Below are positions 15,917 through 22,843 of a DNA stretch of 32,031 nt, one piece after another. Source of the DNA: Candidatus Magasanikiibacteriota bacterium (GTDB taxonomy: Bacteria; Patescibacteriota; Patescibacteriia; Magasanikbacterales; 2-02-FULL-50-9b); the NCBI GenBank assembly GCA_026396555.1, contig JAPLWO010000064.1, positions 1 through 32,031 of the forward strand. Direction: 5' to 3'. The notes below the pieces were generated by a model. It had not been told where the DNA came from and ran no database searches. It saw only the letters and a list, made by a program, of their open reading frames with translations. The first letter of the stretch is position 1, and every line of letters begins with the position of its first letter. A program made the translations under genes and the position numbers.

Positions 15917-17200
15917 TTATTTCCAACCCTTTCCCTGTCGTACTAATATTTTTTCTGCCTGAGCAGGATCTGCCATTAATAATTTTACGATTTTTTCACA
16001 TCGCGCACCCTGCGATCCTTTCACCAAAATAATATCCCCAACAGAAATTTTTTCTTTAAGAAATTCACCTGCCGCAACTGAATCATCAAACGAAAAAATC
16101 GCATTTAAATCCATGCCGCCAACCCGCGCTTCATCTGCAATAAATTTCGCTGCAGCACCAACGGTCACTAATATATCACAACCTGCCGCAATAACTACGC
16201 GTCCAATTTCTCGATGAGCTTGTTCAGATAATTCGCCAAGCTCCAACATGTCACCAAGCACCGCAATTCGTCGCCCATTCGAACTTACATGAATTTCCTT
16301 CAAAACATCAAGTGCAACTTTTGCCGCATTGGGCGACGCGTTGTATGTGTCATCAATCAAAATCGTTTTCTTAATTCCTGAAATGATTCGGAGACGACCG
16401 GGCGGCGTTTGAAATGCACTCAAACCCAATTGAATCTCTTCAATGTCCAACCCACACGCGCGACCAACTGCTGCGGCTGCCAACGCCGCATACACACATG
16501 GCCGTCCAAGCACACCCTGAACAAACAAAGACACATCCTGTCCAAAAGTTTTTATGGTTGCCTGAGTTCCAATCGGCGCACCCTCACCATCATATTTAAT
16601 TGCAGCTTCAACGCCCCGAACCGTCGCAGATTCATTAAATCCAAATCCAATAATCGGCGCGCGAATTTCATCGATAATTCCGTGCACATTTTCGTCATCA
16701 ACATTCACCACCGCATTTTTATCTGTCCCTAATTCTGTCAAAACTAATTTTTTCTCAGCCAACACACCCGCAACCGATTTAAAAAATTCTGTGTGCGCTG
16801 CAGCAACGGCTGTCACCACGCCGACATCAAGTGGTGCGATTGATAATAAATGTGCGATATCACCCGGATGATCGGCACCCAATTCCAACACTAATAATTC
16901 TGGATAATTTTTATCGCGCCACAGAAGCAACCGCAGCGCGCGCGCAAACGCTCCGAGCCACAAAAAAATATTCGATCCCGGCGCACCAACTCCAATAATC
17001 GTAATCGGCACGCCCAATTCATTATTATAATTTTTATCTGAACCGCGAACGCGGAATCGCGAACTCAAAACCGCAACGCACGCCGCGCGCGTCGTTGTTT
17101 TTCCAACAGATCCGGTAATACCAACAATGCGCGGCTGATATTTTTTCACAATCGCGCGCGCAAGTATTCCGAGGAATTGTGTGAGCGCGCGAAGTACCAT
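15917..17200 (-). CDS. murF: MurF-like Mur ligase lacking the N-terminal domain (427 aa)
   Basis: The ATP-dependent ligase that adds D-Ala-D-Ala to the UDP-MurNAc-tripeptide. Motifs: P-loop GITGSVGKTTTR (28-39), YNNELGVPITI, the central DDTYNASPNAAKVAL typical of MurF, and the C-terminal domain GDMLELGE and VKGSQGARCEKIV. In well-studied MurF enzymes roughly 80-100 residues of UDP-binding domain precede the P-loop; here only 27 do, in a hydrophobic or amphipathic helix (LRALTQFLGILARAIVKK). I remember similar short forms in CPR genomes. One base separates it from the upstream exonuclease gene. Specificity for D-Ala-D-Ala is inferred from the family. Confidence 0.85.
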   Translation of the reverse strand: MVLRALTQFLGILARAIVKKYQPRIVGITGSVGKTTTRAACVAVLSSRFRVRGSDKNYNNELGVPITIIGVGAPGSNIFLWLGAFARALRLLLWRDKNYPELLVLELGADHPGDIAHLLSIAPLDVGVVTAVAAAHTEFFKSVAGVLAEKKLVLTELGTDKNAVVNVDDENVHGIIDEIRAPIIGFGFNESATVRGVEAAIKYDGEGAPIGTQATIKTFGQDVSLFVQGVLGRPCVYAALAAAAVGRACGLDIEEIQLGLSAFQTPPGRLRIISGIKKTILIDDTYNASPNAAKVALDVLKEIHVSSNGRRIAVLGDMLELGELSEQAHREIGRVVIAAGCDILVTVGAAAKFIADEARVGGMDLNAIFSFDDSVAAGEFLKEKISVGDIILVKGSQGARCEKIVKLLMADPAQAEKILVRQGKGWK

Positions 17201-17201
17201 A

Positions 17202-17804
17202 TTAAAATGGAAGTGTTAAATTCATTCCCGTTCCAGCCGGTGCACCTTCTGCATCTGCCACCACACGTTCCACTCCAAATTTAACTGGAATTGGTTTCAT
17301 ACCACCCGCAACTTCTGGATAAAAAATCTGCTTGTGCGTTTTTCCGTATTCGTATACATCGCGCGTGATTCGAACGTCGTCCTCACAATATTTTTCAATT
17401 TTATCCCACTCACCCGCCTTAAACCATTCAACCGCCTGCAAACCGTGGCCAGATTTTTGCGTTCCGAGTGTTGCTTTCGCAATATCATCGAGCTTTGGAC
17501 GAAACCCCGCAGAGCGACGAATCTCTTCAAGCAAATCGAGATGTGGAATTTTTGATAAATCACCGGTGTAATAATTTTGCAACACCGGTACATCAAAAAA
17601 TTTCGAGTTATATCCGATGAGCCGTTCCGCACGTTCTAAAATCGGCCACAAATCTTTCAAATTTTCTTCACGAAATGTATGGAACGAATCATCCTCATAA
17701 CAATACACAACAACCACCGAGACTTTTAAGCCACGATGATTACCTGCACCAACTTCTTCAAACGTATTCTGTGTTTCAATGTCAAAGACCACTTCGCGCG
17801 ACAT
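17202..17804 (-). CDS. YprB-like RNase H-fold 3'-5' exonuclease (200 aa)
   Basis: DEDDy-type exonuclease motifs are complete: Exo I FDIET (Asp8, Glu10), Exo II GYNSKFFDVPVL (Asn66, Asp71) and Exo III YCEDDVRITRDVY (Tyr139, Asp143), with PKLDDIAKATLG between. This matches the RNase H-like domain of the YprB/DnaQ superfamily, which in many bacteria occurs alone or fused to helicases. It probably trims single-stranded DNA or RNA. Twelve bases follow the ahpC stop and one base precedes murF, so it sits inside a tightly packed operon. Confidence 0.85.
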   Translation of the reverse strand: MSREVVFDIETQNTFEEVGAGNHRGLKVSVVVVYCYEDDSFHTFREENLKDLWPILERAERLIGYNSKFFDVPVLQNYYTGDLSKIPHLDLLEEIRRSAGFRPKLDDIAKATLGTQKSGHGLQAVEWFKAGEWDKIEKYCEDDVRITRDVYEYGKTHKQIFYPEVAGGMKPIPVKFGVERVVADAEGAPAGTGMNLTLPF

Positions 17805-17816
17805 ACATCGAAGCGC

Positions 17817-18338
17817 TTAGCCCTTGTGAACAAAATCTGCGCCCGGCTTCCAACCAAGTCCGCACAATTCACCGGTCTGCAAAGCCTCAACTACACGCAA
17901 TGTTTCGTCGATCGAACGCCCCACGTTCAAATCTGATACAACCGTGTAACGCAAAATTCCATCCGGATCAATAATAAAGGTTCCGCGAAGCGCAGCGCCC
18001 GTATCCTCGAGCAATACGCCATATTCGCGGCTCACATGATGTGTCGTGTCAGCGAGCACTGGAAATTTAACTTCTGGTAAATCGCGTTCAAACCATGCGC
18101 CATGTGAAAATGCGCTGTCAGTCGATGCGCCAACAATAACCGCATTTAATTTTGCAAATGCACTTTCTGCAGCAGCGAAACCTTTAATTTCGGTTGGGCA
18201 CACAAATGTAAAATCGCGTGGGTAAAAAAACAACACAACCCACTTACCTTTATAATCTGCGAGTGCAATATGTTTTGTTTCGCCTGCGACGTACGCTTCA
18301 ACATCAAACAATGGGGCTGGAGATCCAACTTGTAACAT
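17817..18338 (-). CDS. AhpC/Prx1-type 2-Cys peroxiredoxin
   Basis: Reduces H2O2 and organic peroxides in the cytoplasm. Motifs: FYPRDFTFVCPTE with peroxidatic Cys47, WFERDLPEVKFPVLAD, RGTFIIDPDG, and resolving Cys159 in GELCGLGWKPG. At 173 residues it is somewhat shorter than AhpC of other bacteria. No AhpF or thioredoxin reductase is in the window, so its electron donor is unknown. It follows the 96-residue gene by 11 bases in an operon led by superoxide dismutase, which makes the H2O2 that it removes. Confidence 0.95.
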   Translation of the reverse strand: MLQVGSPAPLFDVEAYVAGETKHIALADYKGKWVVLFFYPRDFTFVCPTEIKGFAAAESAFAKLNAVIVGASTDSAFSHGAWFERDLPEVKFPVLADTTHHVSREYGVLLEDTGAALRGTFIIDPDGILRYTVVSDLNVGRSIDETLRVVEALQTGELCGLGWKPGADFVHKG

Positions 18339-18349
18339 AGAAATAAATA

Positions 18350-18640
18350 TTAGTTTAAATGTTCGTCGACGTAAAACTGAAACGCGCGTTCAAGTCGCTG
18401 CAAATGGCGCAGCATTTTTTCGTCATCAAAGAAATCATCAGGATCAATACTGATACGCTGTCGCACACGATCTGCAATTGAACGAACGACGAGCACTTCC
18501 CGAACTTGTTTGTAACAATCTTCAAGAAGATCAAGCGGAAAATCGAAGCCGTATACCTGAGAAAGATATGCGGCGATATCTTCAATCTCTGCCTGTGTGT
18601 CTTGCGAGAGCTCTAACATGTTTGGGGATAGTAATGCCAT
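18350..18640 (-). CDS. Unknown small acidic protein between SOD and peroxiredoxin (96 aa)
   Basis: I recognise no family. It is helical and acidic: ELSQDTQAEIEDIAAYLSQVYG, then DLLEDCYKQVREVLVV, and a charged C-terminal helix HLQRLERAFQFYVDEHL. One Cys (about residue 43). It sits 17 bases after the superoxide dismutase stop and 11 bases before the peroxiredoxin, so it belongs to that operon and may help the oxidative response, for example as a regulator or assembly factor; nothing in the sequence proves this. Confidence 0.7.
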   Translation of the reverse strand: MALLSPNMLELSQDTQAEIEDIAAYLSQVYGFDFPLDLLEDCYKQVREVLVVRSIADRVRQRISIDPDDFFDDEKMLRHLQRLERAFQFYVDEHLN

Positions 18641-18657
18641 AGATGATGTAAGGAACT

Positions 18658-19260
18658 TTATGCGCGCGAGACTGCAGCGTACAATTCGTTTGCTTTCGTC
18701 CAGTTCAGTTGTTTTAAGAATGCTTCAATATAAGCCTTGCGATCCGAGCCGTAATCGAGAAAATATGCATGTTCATACACATCGAGTACGATAAGTGGAA
18801 TTGCGCCCCACACACCGCCTTGATTATGTGCGTCACAATTAAAAACTTTTAACTGCTGGTCGCGTGTATCAAAGGCAAGTACAGACCAACCGCGTGCAGC
18901 CATGCCGCATGCTGCAAAGTAACCCAAGAAATTTTCAATGCTTCCATGAATCGCCACGAGTGCATCCGCGAGTGCACCTGTAGGCACACCGTCGCCACCT
19001 AAGACATCGAAATACCATTCATGCAAATATACACCGTTCGCTGCAAAAGTTTCGCCATCTTTTAATGCGCGTAATTCTGAATACGACTGGTTTGCTGATG
19101 AAACATCACCACCTGTTTGAAGTGGAATTAATTTTGTTTCGATCTCATTTTTTTTATTAACGTATCCCACATATAATTTATCGTGATGAATCGTCAAAGT
19201 TTTTTCTGAAATGCCGGGAGGCGTTTGTGAAAATGGTAATTGTTTTGGTTGGTAGTTCAT
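18658..19260 (-). CDS. Fe/Mn superoxide dismutase family protein (200 aa)
   Basis: Dismutes superoxide to H2O2 and O2. Metal ligands are all visible: His25 (LTIHHDKL), His80 (GVYLHEWYF), Asp160 and His164 (VLDVYEHAYFLDYG). The usual second-sphere HH after the first ligand is changed: KHH is KLY, so the gateway His is Leu. VWEHAYY is VYEHAYF. Gln147 in AHNQGG may be the outer-sphere glutamine as in Mn enzymes; metal choice is not certain. I start at ATG 19260: the reading extends upstream from a TTG, but that part is promoter. No Shine-Dalgarno precedes the ATG and the -10 ends nine bases upstream, so the message is probably leaderless. Confidence 0.9.
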   Translation of the reverse strand: MNYQPKQLPFSQTPPGISEKTLTIHHDKLYVGYVNKKNEIETKLIPLQTGGDVSSANQSYSELRALKDGETFAANGVYLHEWYFDVLGGDGVPTGALADALVAIHGSIENFLGYFAACGMAARGWSVLAFDTRDQQLKVFNCDAHNQGGVWGAIPLIVLDVYEHAYFLDYGSDRKAYIEAFLKQLNWTKANELYAAVSRA

Positions 19261-19268
19261 ACAAAGGT

Positions 19269-19297
19269 AAGATAGCTCACGTTGAGAAGATTTGCAA
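19269..19297 (-). promoter_or_regulatory. Promoter of superoxide dismutase operon
   Basis: On the reverse strand TTGCAA (19297-19292), a 17-base spacer and TATCTT (19274-19269). Transcription would start at or next to the ATG. Confidence 0.6.
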
Positions 19298-19327
19298 GCT
19301 GTGGACAACACGACAAGCGTAAGGGAC

Positions 19328-19357
19328 AAAAAAGCGTCTCTTTCGAGACAGCTTTTT
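19328..19357 (-). terminator. Terminator hairpin upstream of superoxide dismutase
   Basis: GTCTC gaaa GAGAC on the reverse strand, flanked by AAAAAGC and GCTTTTTT, a near-symmetrical hairpin with a U tract. It could end the DoxX-bcp message, an independent small RNA, or act as an attenuator of the downstream operon. Confidence 0.85.
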
Positions 19358-19584
19358 AACTAACTCCGAGACAAATTCTGATCACTTGAACATCAGAACG
19401 CTTCCTCTGTCTCGTCCTCAAAATCCTCGCAAAAGAAGTTTTCCCGCATCAAAATTGAAGCTAAGCGCATAGTTTACATGAGTTAGATGGGTCTATATGG
19501 CGTCACCTTACTCCCCCATCCTCCCCTTGGCAAGGACAGTTTTCCACAGGCTTATGTTCGGTTTTTGTACGGTATTTTTTTAAT
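19358..19584 (-). ncRNA. Structured segment between bcp and SOD with a 25-codon reading frame
   Basis: No ordinary gene is here. On the reverse strand a 25-codon frame (19470-19393) begins MRLASILMRENFF and is acidic at its end; no Shine-Dalgarno is seen. It runs into CGAGACAG, then the hairpin TTCTGAT/ATCAGAA, then TGTCTCG, which pairs with the first segment. CGAGACAG can pair instead with CTGTCTCG of the terminator stem. These mutually exclusive pairings are the layout of an attenuator or a small RNA. The upstream part (19500-19584) shows no clear promoter. Confidence 0.4.
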
Positions 19585-20052
19585 TTATTTTGAGAGATTT
19601 TTTATATCTTCCAAAACTTCTTCCGCGTGCGCAGCTGGTTTTACTGATTCGTATATTTTTACAATTTTTCCATCCGGATCCACCAAAAAAGATGTTCGCG
19701 CGGTCCCCATATATTCGCGTCCCATGAATTTTTTCTTCCCCCACACACCATACGCATTCACCACTTCTTTTTCTTCATCAGCGAGCAATGTAAATGGAAG
19801 ATCAAATTTATCAACGAACTTTGCATGCGACTTTACCGAGTCAACACTAATACCAAACACGGTGATATTTAATGTTTTGAACTTCGGAAAATTATCTCGC
19901 ATCGAACATGCTTCAACAGTACATCCTGGCGTATCATCCTTTGGATAAAAATACACAAGCACGAAATGACCGCGCTCATCGCTGAGCGAGTGCATCGAAC
20001 CCGTTTGATCAGGCAAAGAAAATGCAGGAGCGCGGTCACCAAGTTTCAACAT
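19585..20052 (-). CDS. bcp: Bcp/PrxQ-type peroxiredoxin (155 aa)
   Basis: Thiol peroxidase of the PrxQ/Bcp class. MLKLGDRAPAFSLPDQTG starts the thioredoxin fold; peroxidatic Cys44 and resolving Cys49 lie in DTPGCTVEACSMRD, the atypical 2-Cys spacing of this class; RTSFLVDPDGKI follows. I choose ATG 20052 because it sits one base past the DoxX stop and gives the family's usual N-terminus and length; the longer reading would overlap the DoxX gene. It forms a two-gene operon with the DoxX-like membrane protein. Confidence 0.95.
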   Translation of the reverse strand: MLKLGDRAPAFSLPDQTGSMHSLSDERGHFVLVYFYPKDDTPGCTVEACSMRDNFPKFKTLNITVFGISVDSVKSHAKFVDKFDLPFTLLADEEKEVVNAYGVWGKKKFMGREYMGTARTSFLVDPDGKIVKIYESVKPAAHAEEVLEDIKNLSK

Positions 20053-20053
20053 A

Positions 20054-20515
20054 TTATTTACATGCGCAGTCACCCTTTCCGCCACAGCATCCACCCTTCA
20101 TTTCTTTATCACCCTTGCCAGTACAAACGCAGCAATGATTGCAGAGTGCGAATCGTCCAGGACCGATCATGCCCATACCGAGTGTTGCAAGCAATAACAG
20201 GAATTCAAATTCATATCCCACAAATCCACGTCCGAGCTTTGCTTTAAAAATTGCAACGAGCATAACAATCGCGAGAACAGGGCCGACAGCTTGCATGTAA
20301 ACGCCGAACAATAATGCAAAGCCGCCCAATGTTTCACAAATTGCCACGAGCCATGCAAAAAATGATGAAAAGCCAAGGCCTGCAAAAAAAGCGATCGTAC
20401 CGTCAATATGTGTTAATTTTTGTACGCCGTGCGTCAAAAAAACCGCTGCAAGGCCGAGACGAATTAAAAGCAATCCCCAATCCGCACATTTACAGAAACC
20501 TTTTGTGTTCAACAT
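20054..20515 (-). CDS. DoxX family membrane protein with cysteine-rich tail (153 aa)
   Basis: DoxX family: LLLIRLGLAAVFLTHGVQKL at the start of the first helix, then four hydrophobic segments in all (about 13-33, 48-70, 74-92, 104-122). Related proteins take part in membrane redox and sulfur metabolism or oxidative stress. The last 30 residues are unusual: eight Cys in CNHCCVCTG...GGCCGG...DCACK, plus two near the N-terminus (FCKCAD). This looks like a metal- or cluster-binding tail that would face the cytoplasm or outside depending on topology. The partner bcp gene follows by one base. Promoter: extended -10 at 20542-20550. Confidence 0.85.
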   Translation of the reverse strand: MLNTKGFCKCADWGLLLIRLGLAAVFLTHGVQKLTHIDGTIAFFAGLGFSSFFAWLVAICETLGGFALLFGVYMQAVGPVLAIVMLVAIFKAKLGRGFVGYEFEFLLLLATLGMGMIGPGRFALCNHCCVCTGKGDKEMKGGCCGGKGDCACK

Positions 20516-20541
20516 AAGATAATTTAATTAATATGGACAAG

Positions 20542-20550
20542 ATTATAGCA
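20542..20550 (-). promoter_or_regulatory. Extended -10 promoter of DoxX-bcp
   Basis: On the reverse strand TGCTATAAT. No clear -35. About 26 bases before the ATG. Confidence 0.65.
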
Positions 20551-20557
20551 TAAACGA

Positions 20558-21106
20558 CTATCGCCCACCATTGCACGTTGCGGTCGCCCACAAGCCACGA
20601 CCCGCCGCGTGTGCAGCGGTTTGCAATTTCAAAAACTCAACAGGTTTTTCAAATTTGAATTTCGTATACGCACGCGCATAGCCCTCATTAATCATTTCTG
20701 CATTCACTAAAGTTCCGTCTTGCGCATACACATATCGCAGCAAACGATTGTATCTATCTCGATCCGCACTTTTTGCGTCAGATACCAGTCGCACCGGCTG
20801 CCCATTAATAAGCTCGTGTAGCCGCGCACTCGCTTCATGCGCAAAACATTGCACAAGTTTTCGTGGATCAACTGCTTCTGGAGTATCAATGCCAACCATA
20901 CGCACTTTTTCTTCCACCCCATTAACGTCCGCCACAAACGTATCGCCATCAACTGTTCTGGTGACGAGCGAAAACCCAGGAGGTGTTGGAGCTGCTGACG
21001 GAACTTCTGATAATGGCGACGCTTGCACATCAACCAACCTGGTTTTAATCTGACCAGCTGCAATAACTAACAAAATCGCAATCACCCATCTTATTTTTTT
21101 GTTCAT
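20558..21106 (-). CDS. Thermonuclease (SNase) family protein with N-terminal anchor or signal
   Basis: A 182-residue staphylococcal-nuclease homologue that cleaves DNA and RNA with Ca2+. Residues 5-20 (IRWVIAILLVIAAGQI) form a signal peptide or anchor, so it acts outside the cytoplasm. Catalytic residues: Asp56 region in TVDGDTF, Arg69 in KVRMVGIDTPE with Asp74 and Glu77, and Arg121 in DRYNRLLRYVY. For a small, probably host-dependent cell this could supply nucleotides from external DNA; that is inference. Its own promoter lies at 21132-21159. Confidence 0.92.
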   Translation of the reverse strand: MNKKIRWVIAILLVIAAGQIKTRLVDVQASPLSEVPSAAPTPPGFSLVTRTVDGDTFVADVNGVEEKVRMVGIDTPEAVDPRKLVQCFAHEASARLHELINGQPVRLVSDAKSADRDRYNRLLRYVYAQDGTLVNAEMINEGYARAYTKFKFEKPVEFLKLQTAAHAAGRGLWATATCNGGR

Positions 21107-21131
21107 ACAATAAATTCAGGGAGGATGATTC

Positions 21132-21159
21132 AAAGTACCACAACAAAAAATTTTGTCAA
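21132..21159 (-). promoter_or_regulatory. Promoter of SNase gene
   Basis: On the reverse strand TTGACA (21159-21154), a 16-base spacer and TACTTT (21137-21132). Confidence 0.65.
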
Positions 21160-21162
21160 AAC

Positions 21163-21196
21163 AAAAATCCGCCAGTTTTCCACCGACGGATTTTTT
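21163..21196 (-). terminator. Terminator of the 517-residue gene
   Basis: AAAATCCG/CGGATTTTT arms around a GGAAAAC-type loop, with T runs on both strands. It sits seven bases past the stop of the 517-residue gene and just before the next promoter. Confidence 0.85.
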
Positions 21197-21202
21197 CCTT
21201 TA

Positions 21203-22756
21203 TTATCGCACAAGACCACCGGGGCCTCCGATATCAAGTGGACGTGATTGAATAGCACGTTTCTCTTGTCGCTTCTTACTTGCTTCCAAAAATGCTAATG
21301 TCTGCGCTTCTGCAGTTTGCGGACCGTATACAACTTCAGGAGCACCTGCAACACGCAAACTTTCAACTTCATTTACCAAATCACGTTCGTCCTGCGCAAG
21401 TTTATTATATTCTGCGACCACCGAATCAATCGCTTTTTCATTATCATTTTTTCCAATTACGAAACTTACAAAGCGACCAAGGCCAGACTTTACAAGTTTG
21501 TATTCATTTTTGAGCGGATCTTTTGTAACGCGTCCACCTGCAATCGCAGCAGTCAAAAACTCATCCTTTGTTTCAAGTTTCTTCATAGTGTTGCGCGTAT
21601 CTGCGAGTTCCGCTGCAGCCGCCGCAAACGGATCCTCAACCGCCACCATATTTGAACGTTCGACGGAACCCTTTGCACCCGCGTTTGCGAATCCTGCGAC
21701 CTTACGAGACCCACTGAAACGTTCTGCGGGAACAAATTTATTTACCAATTCGACTTCGATATCTTTAAGTTCATTAAATCGTTTTACGCCCTGCTGAACG
21801 CTCCACACCTGATTCGGTGTTAACAAATTCTTATTTATCATTTTCAATTTACCCGAATATTCGAAATCAACACATCCTGAAAACTTTGTGAAGAGATCGA
21901 GCTTAATCGCTTCCATTTCTTTCTCATTCCGCTGCTGCTCCGCCTCATATGATTCTGGGCTACGAATCGGCTCCTTTTTTTCTAACTTATCAATTACAAC
22001 ATTTGATGCAAGTTTTTCTGCATCCGTAACTTCCGCAGGAGTCATCCGATGTAATTCATCCGTTGCCTCAAATTGCGCATCCTGTTTAGCAATTCTCTGT
22101 GCGCGCACAAGAGCTTCGTCTGCCTCTGCATTAATTTCTCCTGCAGTCCGAGTAAATGAACCTGGACTTGGCTTATAAGGAGCAAATTGCGGTTTCGGCT
22201 CTTCCATTTTCGGTGCAACTGCAGCAGGCGCGTCAGCTGGTGAAATGTCAGGCATCATCTTTGACAAATCTCTTGTGTGAAGCGCTTCACGAACGTCACT
22301 CGCACGCTGTTCGTCTTGTACGCTATGGAGTTTTGCATCAGCTTTTTCCATTGCTCCTTTTACCGCAACTAATTCATTAGGATCTTTTAGTAAACCTTTT
22401 TCTTGTGCATCTTCTAAAAGAGTGTCGCGTTCACGATAGGTCTGTAATAATTTCTGAAGTGAGTTAATAACATGCGTTCGGTCTGCGGTAATCGCTGCAA
22501 GTAAACCCGCACTTTTTTCATCATCAACTGAACCTAATGAACGCTCTTCTGCAAGTGACGCCTGGTTTTCTTTTACCGTTTCTCCAGTACGATCAATTTC
22601 TTTGAGTAATAATTTTAGCGCGCTTTCGTTAACTGCGAGTTGAGCTTTTAAAAATTTTTCTGGACCGATACTTGATGCAGCCTCCTGTTTTTTCTGAGGC
22701 TTCTCCGACTGCACTGCAGTTGGTTTTTGTAATTTTTCTGCGGCTGAAGATCTCAT
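21203..22756 (-). CDS. Unknown coiled-coil protein (517 aa)
   Basis: I recognise no family. The first 35 residues are polar and low-complexity (Lys, Gln, Ala, Pro). Residues 35-165 are strongly helical and charged, probably coiled coil (LLLKEIDRTGETVKENQ; LLQTYRERDTLLEDAQEKG). A Pro/Ala-rich linker (about 170-205) precedes a second helical block with one globular-looking part around FTKFSGCVDFEYSGKLKMINK. The C-terminus ends RPLDIGGPGGLVR. There is no membrane segment. In style (long, helical, Pro/Glu linkers) it resembles the proteins of the 3584-10371 operon. Single gene with an extended -10 promoter and a terminator. Confidence 0.75.
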   Translation of the reverse strand: MRSSAAEKLQKPTAVQSEKPQKKQEAASSIGPEKFLKAQLAVNESALKLLLKEIDRTGETVKENQASLAEERSLGSVDDEKSAGLLAAITADRTHVINSLQKLLQTYRERDTLLEDAQEKGLLKDPNELVAVKGAMEKADAKLHSVQDEQRASDVREALHTRDLSKMMPDISPADAPAAVAPKMEEPKPQFAPYKPSPGSFTRTAGEINAEADEALVRAQRIAKQDAQFEATDELHRMTPAEVTDAEKLASNVVIDKLEKKEPIRSPESYEAEQQRNEKEMEAIKLDLFTKFSGCVDFEYSGKLKMINKNLLTPNQVWSVQQGVKRFNELKDIEVELVNKFVPAERFSGSRKVAGFANAGAKGSVERSNMVAVEDPFAAAAAELADTRNTMKKLETKDEFLTAAIAGGRVTKDPLKNEYKLVKSGLGRFVSFVIGKNDNEKAIDSVVAEYNKLAQDERDLVNEVESLRVAGAPEVVYGPQTAEAQTLAFLEASKKRQEKRAIQSRPLDIGGPGGLVR

Positions 22757-22807
22757 ACTATGAGTGTTTAGAGGGCGTAATGATCGTATTAAAAATTCTT
22801 ACTAAGA

Positions 22808-22816
22808 ATTATAGCA
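22808..22816 (-). promoter_or_regulatory. Extended -10 promoter of the 517-residue gene
   Basis: On the reverse strand TGCTATAAT, about 50 bases before the ATG. No Shine-Dalgarno is obvious. Confidence 0.65.
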
Positions 22817-22843
22817 CATCATACCAAAATTTTGTAATCAAGT

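Noticed and set aside
19261..19329. Upstream TTG extension of superoxide dismutase that reads like a lipoprotein signal (LTLVVLSTAC).
   Set aside because: It coincides with a -35/-10 promoter pair, the lipobox is imperfect, and the SOD domain starts normally at ATG 19260.
19540..19552. DnaA-box-like TTTTCCACA near bcp as part of an origin.
   Set aside because: It is a single imperfect copy, with no cluster, dnaA or dnaN nearby.
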